From positions 1 through 6,238 of the forward strand of contig SFOK01000106.1 in the NCBI GenBank assembly GCA_004552395.1: 6,238 nucleotides of DNA, written 5' to 3'. Within the stretch, counting starts at the first letter, position 1; each line of letters starts with the position of its first letter. The stretch comes from Bacteroidales bacterium (lineage in GTDB: Bacteria > Bacteroidota > Bacteroidia > Bacteroidales > Muribaculaceae). The notes under the pieces are model-generated. The model did no database searches, was not told where the DNA came from, and worked only from the letters and a program-made list of their open reading frames with translations. Below, piece after piece: positions 1 to 5,970 of this stretch. The position numbers and the translations under genes are program-made.

Positions 1-96
1 AAGCAGATGCCTAAGTGGAATCCGGGCAAGAATAACGGCACGACTGTGCGAAGCTACTTTGTCCTGCCATTCAATTTCAAATTGCAAAACGATTGA
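1..96 (+). CDS. Energy transducer TonB, C-terminal end (partial)
   Basis: Frame 1 is open from the window edge to a TGA at 94-96 and gives 31 residues. They contain MPKWNPGKNNG followed by a V-x-x-x-F-x-LP-x-NF-x-LQ ending. This is the last alpha-beta part of the TonB C-terminal domain (Pfam TonB_C) as written in Bacteroidetes, where MPKW-PGK-NG-V and a final LPVNF-LQ strand are typical. TonB proteins span the periplasm and couple the inner-membrane ExbBD motor to outer-membrane TonB-dependent transporters. The N-terminal anchor and periplasmic linker lie outside the window, so a plain TonB cannot be told from a fusion such as an M56-peptidase/TonB protein. The next gene starts 57 bp later on the same strand. 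No terminator hairpin is visible in between, so read-through is possible. Confidence 0.82.
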   Translation, partial: KQMPKWNPGKNNGTTVRSYFVLPFNFKLQND

Positions 97-104
97 CGCC
101 GGAC

Positions 105-128
105 ATATTATTTACATATATTATTTAC
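105..128 (+). repeat. Short AT-rich direct repeat, 11 bp at 13 bp spacing
   Basis: ATATTATTTAC occurs at 105-115 and again exactly at 118-128, in the 57 bp gap between the TonB tail and the ABC-F gene. The repeat lies where a promoter would be expected. TAGTTTAG at 137-144 is one base off the Bacteroidetes -7 consensus TAnnTTTG, with TTTA at 111-114 as a possible -33 element. However, that placement leaves almost no leader before the GTG start. I therefore report the repeat as seen and the promoter role only as a possibility. Confidence 0.5.
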
Positions 129-153
129 TTAAAAAATAGTTTAGCATAAAGAA

Positions 154-2160
154 GTGATAACCGTACAGAATCTCGGGGTCGAATTTTCGGCCAAATCACT
201 TTTCTCCTCCGCGAGTTTTGTGGTGAACGACACCGACAAGATTGCTCTCACGGGCAAAAACGGTGCCGGTAAATCCACTATGCTCAAAATAATAGCCGGT
301 CTGCAGAAACCTACCTCGGGCTCTGTGGGTATACCGGCTGACTTCACCATCGGCTATCTGCCGCAGCAGATGAATGTGGCCGACTCCACGACTGTGGTCG
401 ACGAGGTGAAGAAGGTGTTCTCAAAGGCGCTCTCGCGTCAGGACGAGATCGACAGGATTTCTCAGAGCCTGGCAGAGAGAACGGACTATGATTCGCAGGA
501 GTATCACCGGCTCATAGACCGGCTGTCGTATCTCAATGAGCGCATAGCCATTGAGGGTGTGAACAATATGCAGGCCGACATAGAACGTACTCTCATGGGC
601 CTTGGCTTCGAACAGAGCGACCTGAACCGCCCCACGGCTGAGTTCTCCGGCGGCTGGCGCATGCGTATCGAGCTGGCCAAGATACTGCTGCAGCGTCCCG
701 ACCTGCTGCTGCTCGACGAGCCCACGAACCATCTGGACATTGAGTCGATACAGTGGCTCGAAGGGTTCATACAGCAGAAGGCCAAGGCGGTGATGCTCGT
801 GAGCCACGACCGCGCTTTCATCGACAATGTCACAAACCGCACCATCGAGATATCGTGTGGCAAGATCTTCGACTATCGCGTCAACTATTCGCATTATCTG
901 CAGCTGAGGGCCGAGCGCCTCGAACAGCAGATGCGCGCCTACGAGAACCAGCAGCGCGAGATCGCCGACATAAAGGATTTCATAGAGCGTTTCCGCTATA
1001 AGCCCACCAAGTCGAACCAGGTGCAGAGCCGCATAAAGCAGCTCGAGAAGATCGTGCCGATTGAGGTTGACGAGGTGGACCGTTCGCATCTGAGTCTTAA
1101 ATTCCCGCCGGCTCCCCGCTCGGGCGACTTCCCGCTCATACTCGAGAATGTGGGCAAGGCTTACGGCGACCATCAGGTATTCGACCATGCCGAGTTCACT
1201 CTGCGTCGCGGCGAGAAGGTGGCTTTCGTGGGCAAGAACGGTCAGGGCAAGTCCACTCTCGTGAAGTGTATCATGGGCGAGATACCGTTCACCGGCTCGC
1301 TCCGCATCGGCCACAACGTGAAGATCGGCTATTTCGCTCAGAATCAGGCGCAGTTGCTCGACGGCGAGATCACCGTCTTCGACACCATAGACCGTGTTGC
1401 CACCGGCGACATACGTACCAAAATACGCGATATTCTGGGTGCTTTCATGTTTGGCGGCGAGGCTTCGGACAAGAAGGTGAAGGTGCTCAGCGGCGGCGAG
1501 AAGACCCGTCTGGCCATGATACGTCTGCTTCTGGAGCCGGTGAACCTGCTGATACTCGATGAGCCCACCAACCATCTGGATATCAGGACCAAGGACGTGC
1601 TCAAAGAGGCTATCAAGAGTTTCGACGGCACTGTGATTGTGGTGAGCCACGACCGTCAGTTCCTCGATGGACTCGTGAGCAAGGTCTACGAGTTCGGAGG
1701 TGGCAAGGTACGCGAGTATCTGGGGGGTATCTACGACTTCCTGGAGCACAAGAAGCTCGACTCGCTGCGCGATCTGGAGAGGTCGCCTCAGCAGAAGCCG
1801 GACAAGAGCCAGACTCCTGCCCAAGCACCCGCTCCCGCTCAGGATAAGGCGGCAAAGGCTTCGGATAAGTCGGTAAAGGCTCAGGAGGCTCCCAATGCTG
1901 AAAAACGCCGACTCTCGTATGCCGAGCAGAAGGAGATGGAGAAGATACTCAAACGCGCCCGCAAGGCTGTGAAGGATGCAGAGCAGCAGATCGCCGCGCT
2001 CGAGCAGCAGCAGGCGACTGTGGAGGAGAAACTCTCGCAGGGCGACAGCAGCGAGGATACGCTCGGGGCTTACGCCAAGGTGCAGAAGGAGCTCGAAAAC
2101 GCCATGAGTGTCTGGGAGCTCGCACAGATGGAGCTCGACCGCCTCGAAAGCGGCAGCTGA
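154..2160 (+). CDS. ABC-F family ATPase with two ATP-binding domains and C-terminal coiled coil
   Basis: Soluble 668-residue protein with two ABC domains and no membrane segment, which defines the ABC-F class. Known members bind the ribosome near the E site or act in ribosome quality control; the exact role of this one is inferred. Domain 1 (about 1-240) has Walker A GKNGAGKST at 34-42, signature FSGGWRMR at 164-171, Walker B LLLLDEP with E189, and the H-loop SHD at 217-219. The inter-domain linker (about 240-325) carries the family KPTKSNQVQSR stretch. Domain 2 has Walker A at 360-368, LSGGEK at 445-450, LDEP with E470, and H499. A Pro/Ala/Gln/Lys-rich linker (about 545-582) leads to a charged coiled coil (about 585-665), as in the Uup-type C-terminal domain. 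All catalytic residues are present, so both sites look active. The start is GTG: an in-frame TAG lies at 142-144 and no other start codon falls between. There is no clear Shine-Dalgarno. I see no sign that it is an antibiotic-resistance ABC-F. Confidence 0.95.
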   Translation: MITVQNLGVEFSAKSLFSSASFVVNDTDKIALTGKNGAGKSTMLKIIAGLQKPTSGSVGIPADFTIGYLPQQMNVADSTTVVDEVKKVFSKALSRQDEIDRISQSLAERTDYDSQEYHRLIDRLSYLNERIAIEGVNNMQADIERTLMGLGFEQSDLNRPTAEFSGGWRMRIELAKILLQRPDLLLLDEPTNHLDIESIQWLEGFIQQKAKAVMLVSHDRAFIDNVTNRTIEISCGKIFDYRVNYSHYLQLRAERLEQQMRAYENQQREIADIKDFIERFRYKPTKSNQVQSRIKQLEKIVPIEVDEVDRSHLSLKFPPAPRSGDFPLILENVGKAYGDHQVFDHAEFTLRRGEKVAFVGKNGQGKSTLVKCIMGEIPFTGSLRIGHNVKIGYFAQNQAQLLDGEITVFDTIDRVATGDIRTKIRDILGAFMFGGEASDKKVKVLSGGEKTRLAMIRLLLEPVNLLILDEPTNHLDIRTKDVLKEAIKSFDGTVIVVSHDRQFLDGLVSKVYEFGGGKVREYLGGIYDFLEHKKLDSLRDLERSPQQKPDKSQTPAQAPAPAQDKAAKASDKSVKAQEAPNAEKRRLSYAEQKEMEKILKRARKAVKDAEQQIAALEQQQATVEEKLSQGDSSEDTLGAYAKVQKELENAMSVWELAQMELDRLESGS

Positions 2161-2166
2161 TACCTT

Positions 2167-2187
2167 GTAATGTAAAGTAATGTAAAG
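2167..2187 (+). repeat. 10 bp tandem repeat between ABC-F and M13 peptidase genes
   Basis: GTAATGTAAA is repeated head to tail at 2167-2176 and 2177-2186, with one further G that matches the start of another unit. It begins 7 bases after the ABC-F stop codon and ends 21 bases before the peptidase ATG. Each copy contains ATGTAA, a start codon followed at once by a stop codon. Whether the repeat has a role in translation or is simply slippage-derived cannot be told from the sequence. Confidence 0.6.
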
Positions 2188-2207
2188 GATTTAACAACGA
2201 AAACAAA

Positions 2208-4259
2208 ATGAATAAAGATATGAATATCAAGACTATGCTCGCTTCTGCGGCTGTGTGTCTGCCTCTGTTTGCCTCGGCCGCTCCGGCCGGCGAACGCCAT
2301 GGCATCGACCCGCAGAATCTCGACCTCAATGTGAAACCGGCCGATGATTTCTACGACTTCGCCTGCGGCGGCTGGATGGCTGGGCATCCTCTCACGGCCG
2401 AGTATTCGCGCTTCGGCACCTTCGATGCCCTGCGGGAGAACAACCGTCTGCAGCTCAAGGAGCTGATTCTGAACCTCGCCTCCAACCCCGACGCGAAGGT
2501 GAAAGGTTCCAACGCACAGAAGGTGAGCGACCTCTATGCTTTGGGCATGGACTCGGTGCGTCTCAACCGCGAAGGAGCCGCTCCGCTCCGTCCGCAGCTC
2601 GACCGCATAGCCGCCATGACCGACGATAACTTCATGGAGACTGTGGCCTGGATGCACAATGGTATAGCGTCTGTCTTCTTCGCCACAGGCGTAGGTGCCG
2701 ACTCCAAGAACTCCGACATGAATATTATGCACATAGCCGAGGGCGGCCTCGGACTGGGCGACCGCGACTATTATCTGGAGGATAACGACACCAACAAGGC
2801 TATCATGGCCGCTTACGAGAAGTATGTGAAGCGTCTCATGGAGCTTGTGGGCTACGATGAGGCCGCTCAGCAGCGCGTCTGGGACAATGTGATTGCTGTG
2901 GAGAAGGAGATGGCCAAGGTGAAGATGACCCGCGAACAGCGCCGCAACCCGCAGCTCCGCTACAACATAAAGAGCTATGCTGACCTGCAGAAGGAGTATC
3001 CCGGCATCGACTGGGATGTCTACTTCAAGACTCTCGGCATCGCGCGTCCCGACTCGGCCAACGTCAGCTCGACCGGCTACATGGAGGCTATCAGCAAGAT
3101 TCTTCAGGAACTCCCGCTGCAGGCCCGAAAAGACTTCATGACCTTCCGTGCTATCGACGACGCCACGGGCCTTCTCAGCGACGATTTCGCAGAGGCGAGC
3201 TTCGAGCTATACGACCGTGTGATGAGCGGCAAGGAGGAGATGGAGCCGCGTTGGAAAAGAGCCATGGCTATACCGGGCTCAATGCTCGGCGAGGCTGTGG
3301 GCGAGCTCTATGTCAACAAATATTTCCCGGCCGAGAACAAGGCCTATATGGTTGAGCTTGTGGAGAATCTCCGCACGGCCCTCGGTCAGCATATCGACAA
3401 CCTCGCCTGGATGAGTCCCGAGACAAAAGCCAAAGCCCGCGAGAAACTCGCCGCCTTCACTGTGAAGATCGGTTATCCTGACAAGTGGAAAGATTATTCG
3501 GCCATAGAGATCGACCCCTCGAAATCATACCTCGACAATGTGCTACAGGCCTCAATCTGGTATGTTCAGGATAATTATGCAAAACTCGGTAAGCCGGTCG
3601 ACAAGACCGAATGGCACATGACCCCGCAGACGGTCAACGCTTACTATAATCCGACAACAAACGAGATCTGTTTCCCGGCCGGCATCCTGCAGGCTCCTTA
3701 CTTCGACATAACAGCCGACGATGCGCTCAACTACGGCGGCATAGGCGTGGTGATAGGCCACGAGATGACCCACGGCTTCGACGATCAGGGCCGTCAGTTC
3801 GACAAGGAGGGCAACCTCCACGACTGGTGGACAGCCGAGGATGCGGCTTCCTTCAACAAACTGGCCGACGCTCTCGCAGCACAGTTCGATCAGATCGAGG
3901 TGTCACCCGGTGTTCATGCCAACGGACGCTTCACACTGGGCGAGAACATAGCCGACCAGGGAGGTCTTCGTGTGGCTCTCACTGCTTACCGGAACCAGCA
4001 GAAAGCCAAAGGCGCCAAGCCCGCAGAGATAGGCGGTTTCTCGCCTCTGCAGCGCTTCTACCTCTCGTATGCCGGTCTCTGGGCAGGCAATGTCCGTCCC
4101 GAGGAGATACTCAAACGCACCAAAACCGACCCTCATTCTCTCGGCCGCTGGCGTGTCAACGCCACACTGCGCAACATTGAGCCTTTCTTCGAGGCGTTCT
4201 CGATCCGCGAAGGCGACAAAATGTTCCGTCCTGACAATGAGCGTGTTGTAATTTGGTAA
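2208..4259 (+). CDS. pepO: Secreted M13 family zinc metalloendopeptidase (PepO/neprilysin type)
   Basis: 683-residue zinc endopeptidase expected to cut peptides in the periplasm or outside the cell. Residues 1-24 form a signal peptide with a hydrophobic core and an ASA|AP cleavage site. The M13 N-terminal domain (about 38-430) opens with the family's VKPADDFYDFACGGW stretch. The catalytic domain contains the substrate-binding NAYYNPTTNEICFPAG (477-492), the zinc motif HEMTH (518-522; H518, H522 ligands, E519 general base), and GENIADQGG (578-586; E579 third ligand, D583). It ends in the usual RPDNERVVIW. Length is normal for the family and no key residue is missing. Two N-terminal starts are possible: ATG at 2208 or the in-frame ATG at 2220 (Met5). 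The latter removes an acidic Asp from the basic n-region and gives a more ordinary signal peptide, but I kept the longer form because its leader (AACAACGAAAACAAA-like, A-rich) is typical. It lies 47 bp after the ABC-F gene and 12 bp before the DUF3108 gene. Confidence 0.96.
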   Translation: MNKDMNIKTMLASAAVCLPLFASAAPAGERHGIDPQNLDLNVKPADDFYDFACGGWMAGHPLTAEYSRFGTFDALRENNRLQLKELILNLASNPDAKVKGSNAQKVSDLYALGMDSVRLNREGAAPLRPQLDRIAAMTDDNFMETVAWMHNGIASVFFATGVGADSKNSDMNIMHIAEGGLGLGDRDYYLEDNDTNKAIMAAYEKYVKRLMELVGYDEAAQQRVWDNVIAVEKEMAKVKMTREQRRNPQLRYNIKSYADLQKEYPGIDWDVYFKTLGIARPDSANVSSTGYMEAISKILQELPLQARKDFMTFRAIDDATGLLSDDFAEASFELYDRVMSGKEEMEPRWKRAMAIPGSMLGEAVGELYVNKYFPAENKAYMVELVENLRTALGQHIDNLAWMSPETKAKAREKLAAFTVKIGYPDKWKDYSAIEIDPSKSYLDNVLQASIWYVQDNYAKLGKPVDKTEWHMTPQTVNAYYNPTTNEICFPAGILQAPYFDITADDALNYGGIGVVIGHEMTHGFDDQGRQFDKEGNLHDWWTAEDAASFNKLADALAAQFDQIEVSPGVHANGRFTLGENIADQGGLRVALTAYRNQQKAKGAKPAEIGGFSPLQRFYLSYAGLWAGNVRPEEILKRTKTDPHSLGRWRVNATLRNIEPFFEAFSIREGDKMFRPDNERVVIW

Positions 4260-4271
4260 AAATTCTTTCAA

Positions 4272-5048
4272 ATGACCCGATTGAAACTTTTCCTGATGAC
4301 TCTGATCCTGCTTCTTTTTTCAGGAGCAGGACAGGCCGTGGCTGCAGGAATCAACTTCGACAACGAATCCCTCTCTTACACAATATCTTACAAGTGGGGC
4401 CTGGTGCAGAAAGATGCCGGCAAAGCTACACTGACGCTAAAACATTCCGGCAACAACTACGAGATAATACTTGCGGCCCGGACTCTCCCCTGGGCCGACA
4501 AAATTTTCTCAGTCCGCGACACTCTCGCTGCGGTGATAAGTAAAGCCGATCTCAAGCCGGCCACATACATCAAGACCACCCATGAGAACGGCCGCTATCG
4601 CAAAGACGTGATACGCTATACCTACATGATGAATCATGTCTACGGCACCTGCACCCGCTATAAGAAGAACAAAGGTAAGCTGGAGAAGACAGTGAAGAAA
4701 TTCAGTGCCACAGGTCCGACGTTCGATATGCTGAGCATTTTCTACTATGTGCGCTCGCTCGACTATAACAGCATGAAACCCAACACGGTAAAGAAGGCAA
4801 AGCTTTTCTCCGGCTCCGGCACCGAGACCCTCAGAATCCGCAACAAAGGTGTGGAGAAAGTATCTGTGCCGGCGGGTAAGAATTTCCGTTGCTATCACTT
4901 AGTGTTCTCCTTCACCTCCGATTCCGGCAAAGAGTCGGGAGTGCCTATGGATGTGTGGGTTACAGCCGACAACGCACATATCCCGGTCCGCTTCGAGGGG
5001 CATCTCCCCATCGGCAAAGTCCGGGCCTTCCTCACCTCCGCCAAATAG
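4272..5048 (+). CDS. Exported DUF3108 domain protein
   Basis: 258 residues with a clear signal peptide: basic start MTRLK, a hydrophobic stretch LFLMTLILLLF, and a cleavage site at about residues 24-26 (AVA|A or VAA|G). The mature part resembles the DUF3108 family (PF11306): an early YTISYKWGLVQKDAGKATL region (36-54) typical of its first beta strands, FDMLSIFYYVRSLDY in the middle (151-165), and a closing WVTADNAHIPVRFEG-x-LPIGKVRAFL section (229-254). DUF3108 proteins are periplasmic or envelope-associated beta-rich proteins of unknown function, so no reaction can be assigned. The mature chain is basic and rich in Lys, Thr and Tyr. It has one obvious Cys pair candidate (C127, C207) but no lipobox, so it is not a lipoprotein. 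The ATG lies 12 bp after the M13 stop codon, without a Shine-Dalgarno or room for a promoter, which argues for co-transcription with the peptidase. Confidence 0.87.
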   Translation: MTRLKLFLMTLILLLFSGAGQAVAAGINFDNESLSYTISYKWGLVQKDAGKATLTLKHSGNNYEIILAARTLPWADKIFSVRDTLAAVISKADLKPATYIKTTHENGRYRKDVIRYTYMMNHVYGTCTRYKKNKGKLEKTVKKFSATGPTFDMLSIFYYVRSLDYNSMKPNTVKKAKLFSGSGTETLRIRNKGVEKVSVPAGKNFRCYHLVFSFTSDSGKESGVPMDVWVTADNAHIPVRFEGHLPIGKVRAFLTSAK

Positions 5049-5049
5049 A

Positions 5050-5066
5050 CTCAGCTCCTGACTGAG
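5050..5066. terminator. Weak candidate hairpin after DUF3108 gene
   Basis: CTCAG at 5050-5054 pairs with CTGAG at 5062-5066 around a 7-base loop, starting two bases after the DUF3108 stop codon. It lies between two convergent genes, where a bidirectional terminator would be expected. The stem is only 5 bp and there is no T-run directly after it, so this is a weak candidate. I see no stronger hairpin in the gap. Confidence 0.2.
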
Positions 5067-5110
5067 GCTCCGGCAGTTTCAGATTTTAGCTCCGCATCAG
5101 GATCGATGGA

Positions 5111-5181
5111 TCAGATTTGGAGTTGGATCAACTCTTGGGATTGGATCAGATTTTGGAGTTGGATCAGCTTTTGGGGTTGGC
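5111..5181 (-). repeat. Four tandem 17-18 bp repeats over the 3' end of the CYTH gene
   Basis: Read on the minus strand, the units are GCCAACCCCAAAAGCTGA (5164-5181), TCCAACTCCAAAATCTGA (5146-5163), TCCAATCCCAAGAGTTGA (5128-5145) and TCCAACTCCAAATCTGA (5111-5127, one A short). The first unit is the last five codons plus the stop codon of the CYTH gene. Because the unit is 18 bp, the next two copies stay in frame and each ends in its own TGA. Units 2 and 4 are identical apart from the single-base deletion, and units 1 and 3 resemble each other, which suggests a 36 bp higher-order duplication. A possible decayed piece (TCAGATTTTAGCT) lies at 5079-5091. Confidence 0.88.
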
Positions 5182-5709
5182 GAGGGAGGAGTTGTAGTAG
5201 AGGGGATCGCCTGTGACTTCTTGACCAACGAAAGAGGGGAGAGGAGGCATGATGTCGGCCGAAGGGAGTTCTACCTCGGCCACCACGAGTCCCTGACGTG
5301 CGCCGTGAAACTCGTCGACCTCCCAGAGATAACCTTCGTACGGCACCAGATAGCGGGTCTTGTCTATGATCGTGCCCAGAGCGAGTTTGAGCATCTCGCG
5401 AGCATCGGCCATATCCACCTCGAACTCGATCTCTACGCGTGAATCAGCCCTGTCTGTCTTCTCCGTCACGGCTTTTGCGGAGCTTTGGGTAGCGTCTGAG
5501 GTTGTGTTGCTGAGGGCGGGGGCTTCTTTCGCAGTGCGCGAGGAGAGACCTTTCACGGTGATAAAGGCGCGGTTATCGGCTATGCGCACTCTGACGGTGC
5601 GGCATGGGTCCACCGAGAGGTAGCCTTGCATGATATGTCGGCTGCCGGTAGCTGCGGATTTGTATGAGTTGTTGACTGTAAGGAATTTACGTTCTATTTC
5701 TATGCCCAT
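5164..5709 (-). CDS. CYTH domain protein (triphosphate tunnel hydrolase type) with an internal insertion
   Basis: 181-residue soluble protein of the CYTH (CyaB/thiamine triphosphatase) superfamily, whose members hydrolyse or use triphosphates in a metal-dependent beta-barrel tunnel. Single-domain bacterial forms are often inorganic triphosphatases, so that is the likeliest but unproven activity. The signature EIERK lies at 4-8 (E4, E6, K8). Other family landmarks are TVRVRI (38-43), ITVKG (50-54), EIEFEV (93-98), DKTRYLVPY (116-124), WEVDEFHG (129-136), LVVAEVEL (141-148) and EVTGDPLYYNSSL (164-176). All charged tunnel positions that I recognise are present. Between TVKG and EIEFEV there are about 38 residues where relatives have around ten, so the protein is about 25-30 residues longer than usual. 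The start ATG gives the canonical MGIEIERKF and no other start fits. The gene is convergent with the DUF3108 gene and divergent from the OPT gene. Confidence 0.93.
   Translation of the reverse strand: MGIEIERKFLTVNNSYKSAATGSRHIMQGYLSVDPCRTVRVRIADNRAFITVKGLSSRTAKEAPALSNTTSDATQSSAKAVTEKTDRADSRVEIEFEVDMADAREMLKLALGTIIDKTRYLVPYEGYLWEVDEFHGARQGLVVAEVELPSADIMPPLPSFVGQEVTGDPLYYNSSLANPKS
5443..5547 (-). other. Low-complexity insertion inside the CYTH domain (residues 55-89)
   Basis: This in-frame stretch of about 35 codons falls between the TVKG strand and the EIEFEV strand of the CYTH barrel. It is made almost wholly of Ser, Thr, Ala, Lys, Glu and Asp, with almost no hydrophobic residues, so it is probably a disordered surface loop. 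Flanking family motifs are intact, so the insertion extends a loop and does not break the barrel. I see no direct or inverted repeats at its borders that would mark a mobile element. Confidence 0.65.
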
Positions 5710-5836
5710 GAGTCGCGTGTGTTGATCTGGCGGAAAGAGTCTTTGTGGCTGCGCGGAACTGCCTTTGTTGCGTTATATCTTACAGAGGTTTTAATAATTC
5801 CGACAAATTGACCAATGCGGTATGCGGGAAAAATGC

Positions 5837-5844
5837 TAACTTTG
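5837..5844 (+). promoter_or_regulatory. Bacteroidetes-type -7 promoter box for the OPT gene
   Basis: TAACTTTG is an exact match to the Bacteroidetes sigma-factor -7 consensus TAnnTTTG and is followed by GCAACG, a common context. The expected -33 element is less clear: the nearest TTG is at 5808-5810, about 26 bp upstream, which is a little wide. If used, transcription would begin near 5851 and leave an untranslated leader of roughly 120 bases before the OPT start codon. Confidence 0.55.
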
Positions 5845-5943
5845 CAACGTTTTTCCCTGCTGAATCCACACACCGTACACTCTATTTCTGGTGCTACGCA
5901 GACGGAAAAGCGGCCTCTCGCAGGCACTCACCCTGTACTAAAA

Positions 5944-5970
5944 ATGAAGGATCATAAAAACAAAACGTAA
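5944..5970 (+). CDS. Possible 8-codon leader ORF overlapping the OPT start
   Basis: ATG at 5944 opens the short frame MKDHKNKT, ending in TAA at 5968-5970. The last base of this stop is the first base of the OPT start codon (TAATG), an arrangement that can support translational coupling. The peptide is too short to recognise, and an A-rich leader would yield such a frame by chance fairly often. I list it as an observation, not as a firm gene. Confidence 0.25.
   Translation: MKDHKNKT

Noticed and set aside
421..1824. Long open frame of 467 codons on the minus strand inside the ABC-F gene
   Set aside because: It lies wholly antisense to a gene with all ABC motifs intact. Its product is His/Leu/Val-rich without a recognisable domain, as expected from GC-rich codon use on the other strand.
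2070..2732. Minus-strand open frame of 220 codons across the ABC-F/M13 junction
   Set aside because: It spans the ends of two firm genes and their gap, has no recognisable domain, and is explained by antisense codon bias.
5107..5181. CRISPR array
   Set aside because: The 17-18 bp units are directly adjacent with no spacers and they overlap a coding 3' end, so this is a simple tandem repeat.
5804..5811. Minus-strand TCAATTTG as a -7 box for the CYTH gene
   Set aside because: One base off consensus and no TTTG at a suitable distance upstream, so I could not support it as a promoter.
5700..5927. Minus-strand open frame of 75 codons that overlaps the start of the CYTH gene by 10 bases
   Set aside because: It covers the divergent promoter region, including the TAACTTTG box of the opposite strand, and its protein (Arg/Ser/Cys-mixed) resembles nothing I recognise.
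5745..5957. Plus-strand open frame of 70 codons upstream of the OPT gene
   Set aside because: It starts upstream of the likely promoter and runs through it. Its composition (many Cys, Asn and Arg) does not look like a real protein.
5710..5969. Riboswitch, T-box or tRNA in the divergent gap
   Set aside because: I found no tRNA-like cloverleaf, conserved riboswitch core or strong terminator hairpin by eye; only the promoter box and the mini-ORF are supportable.
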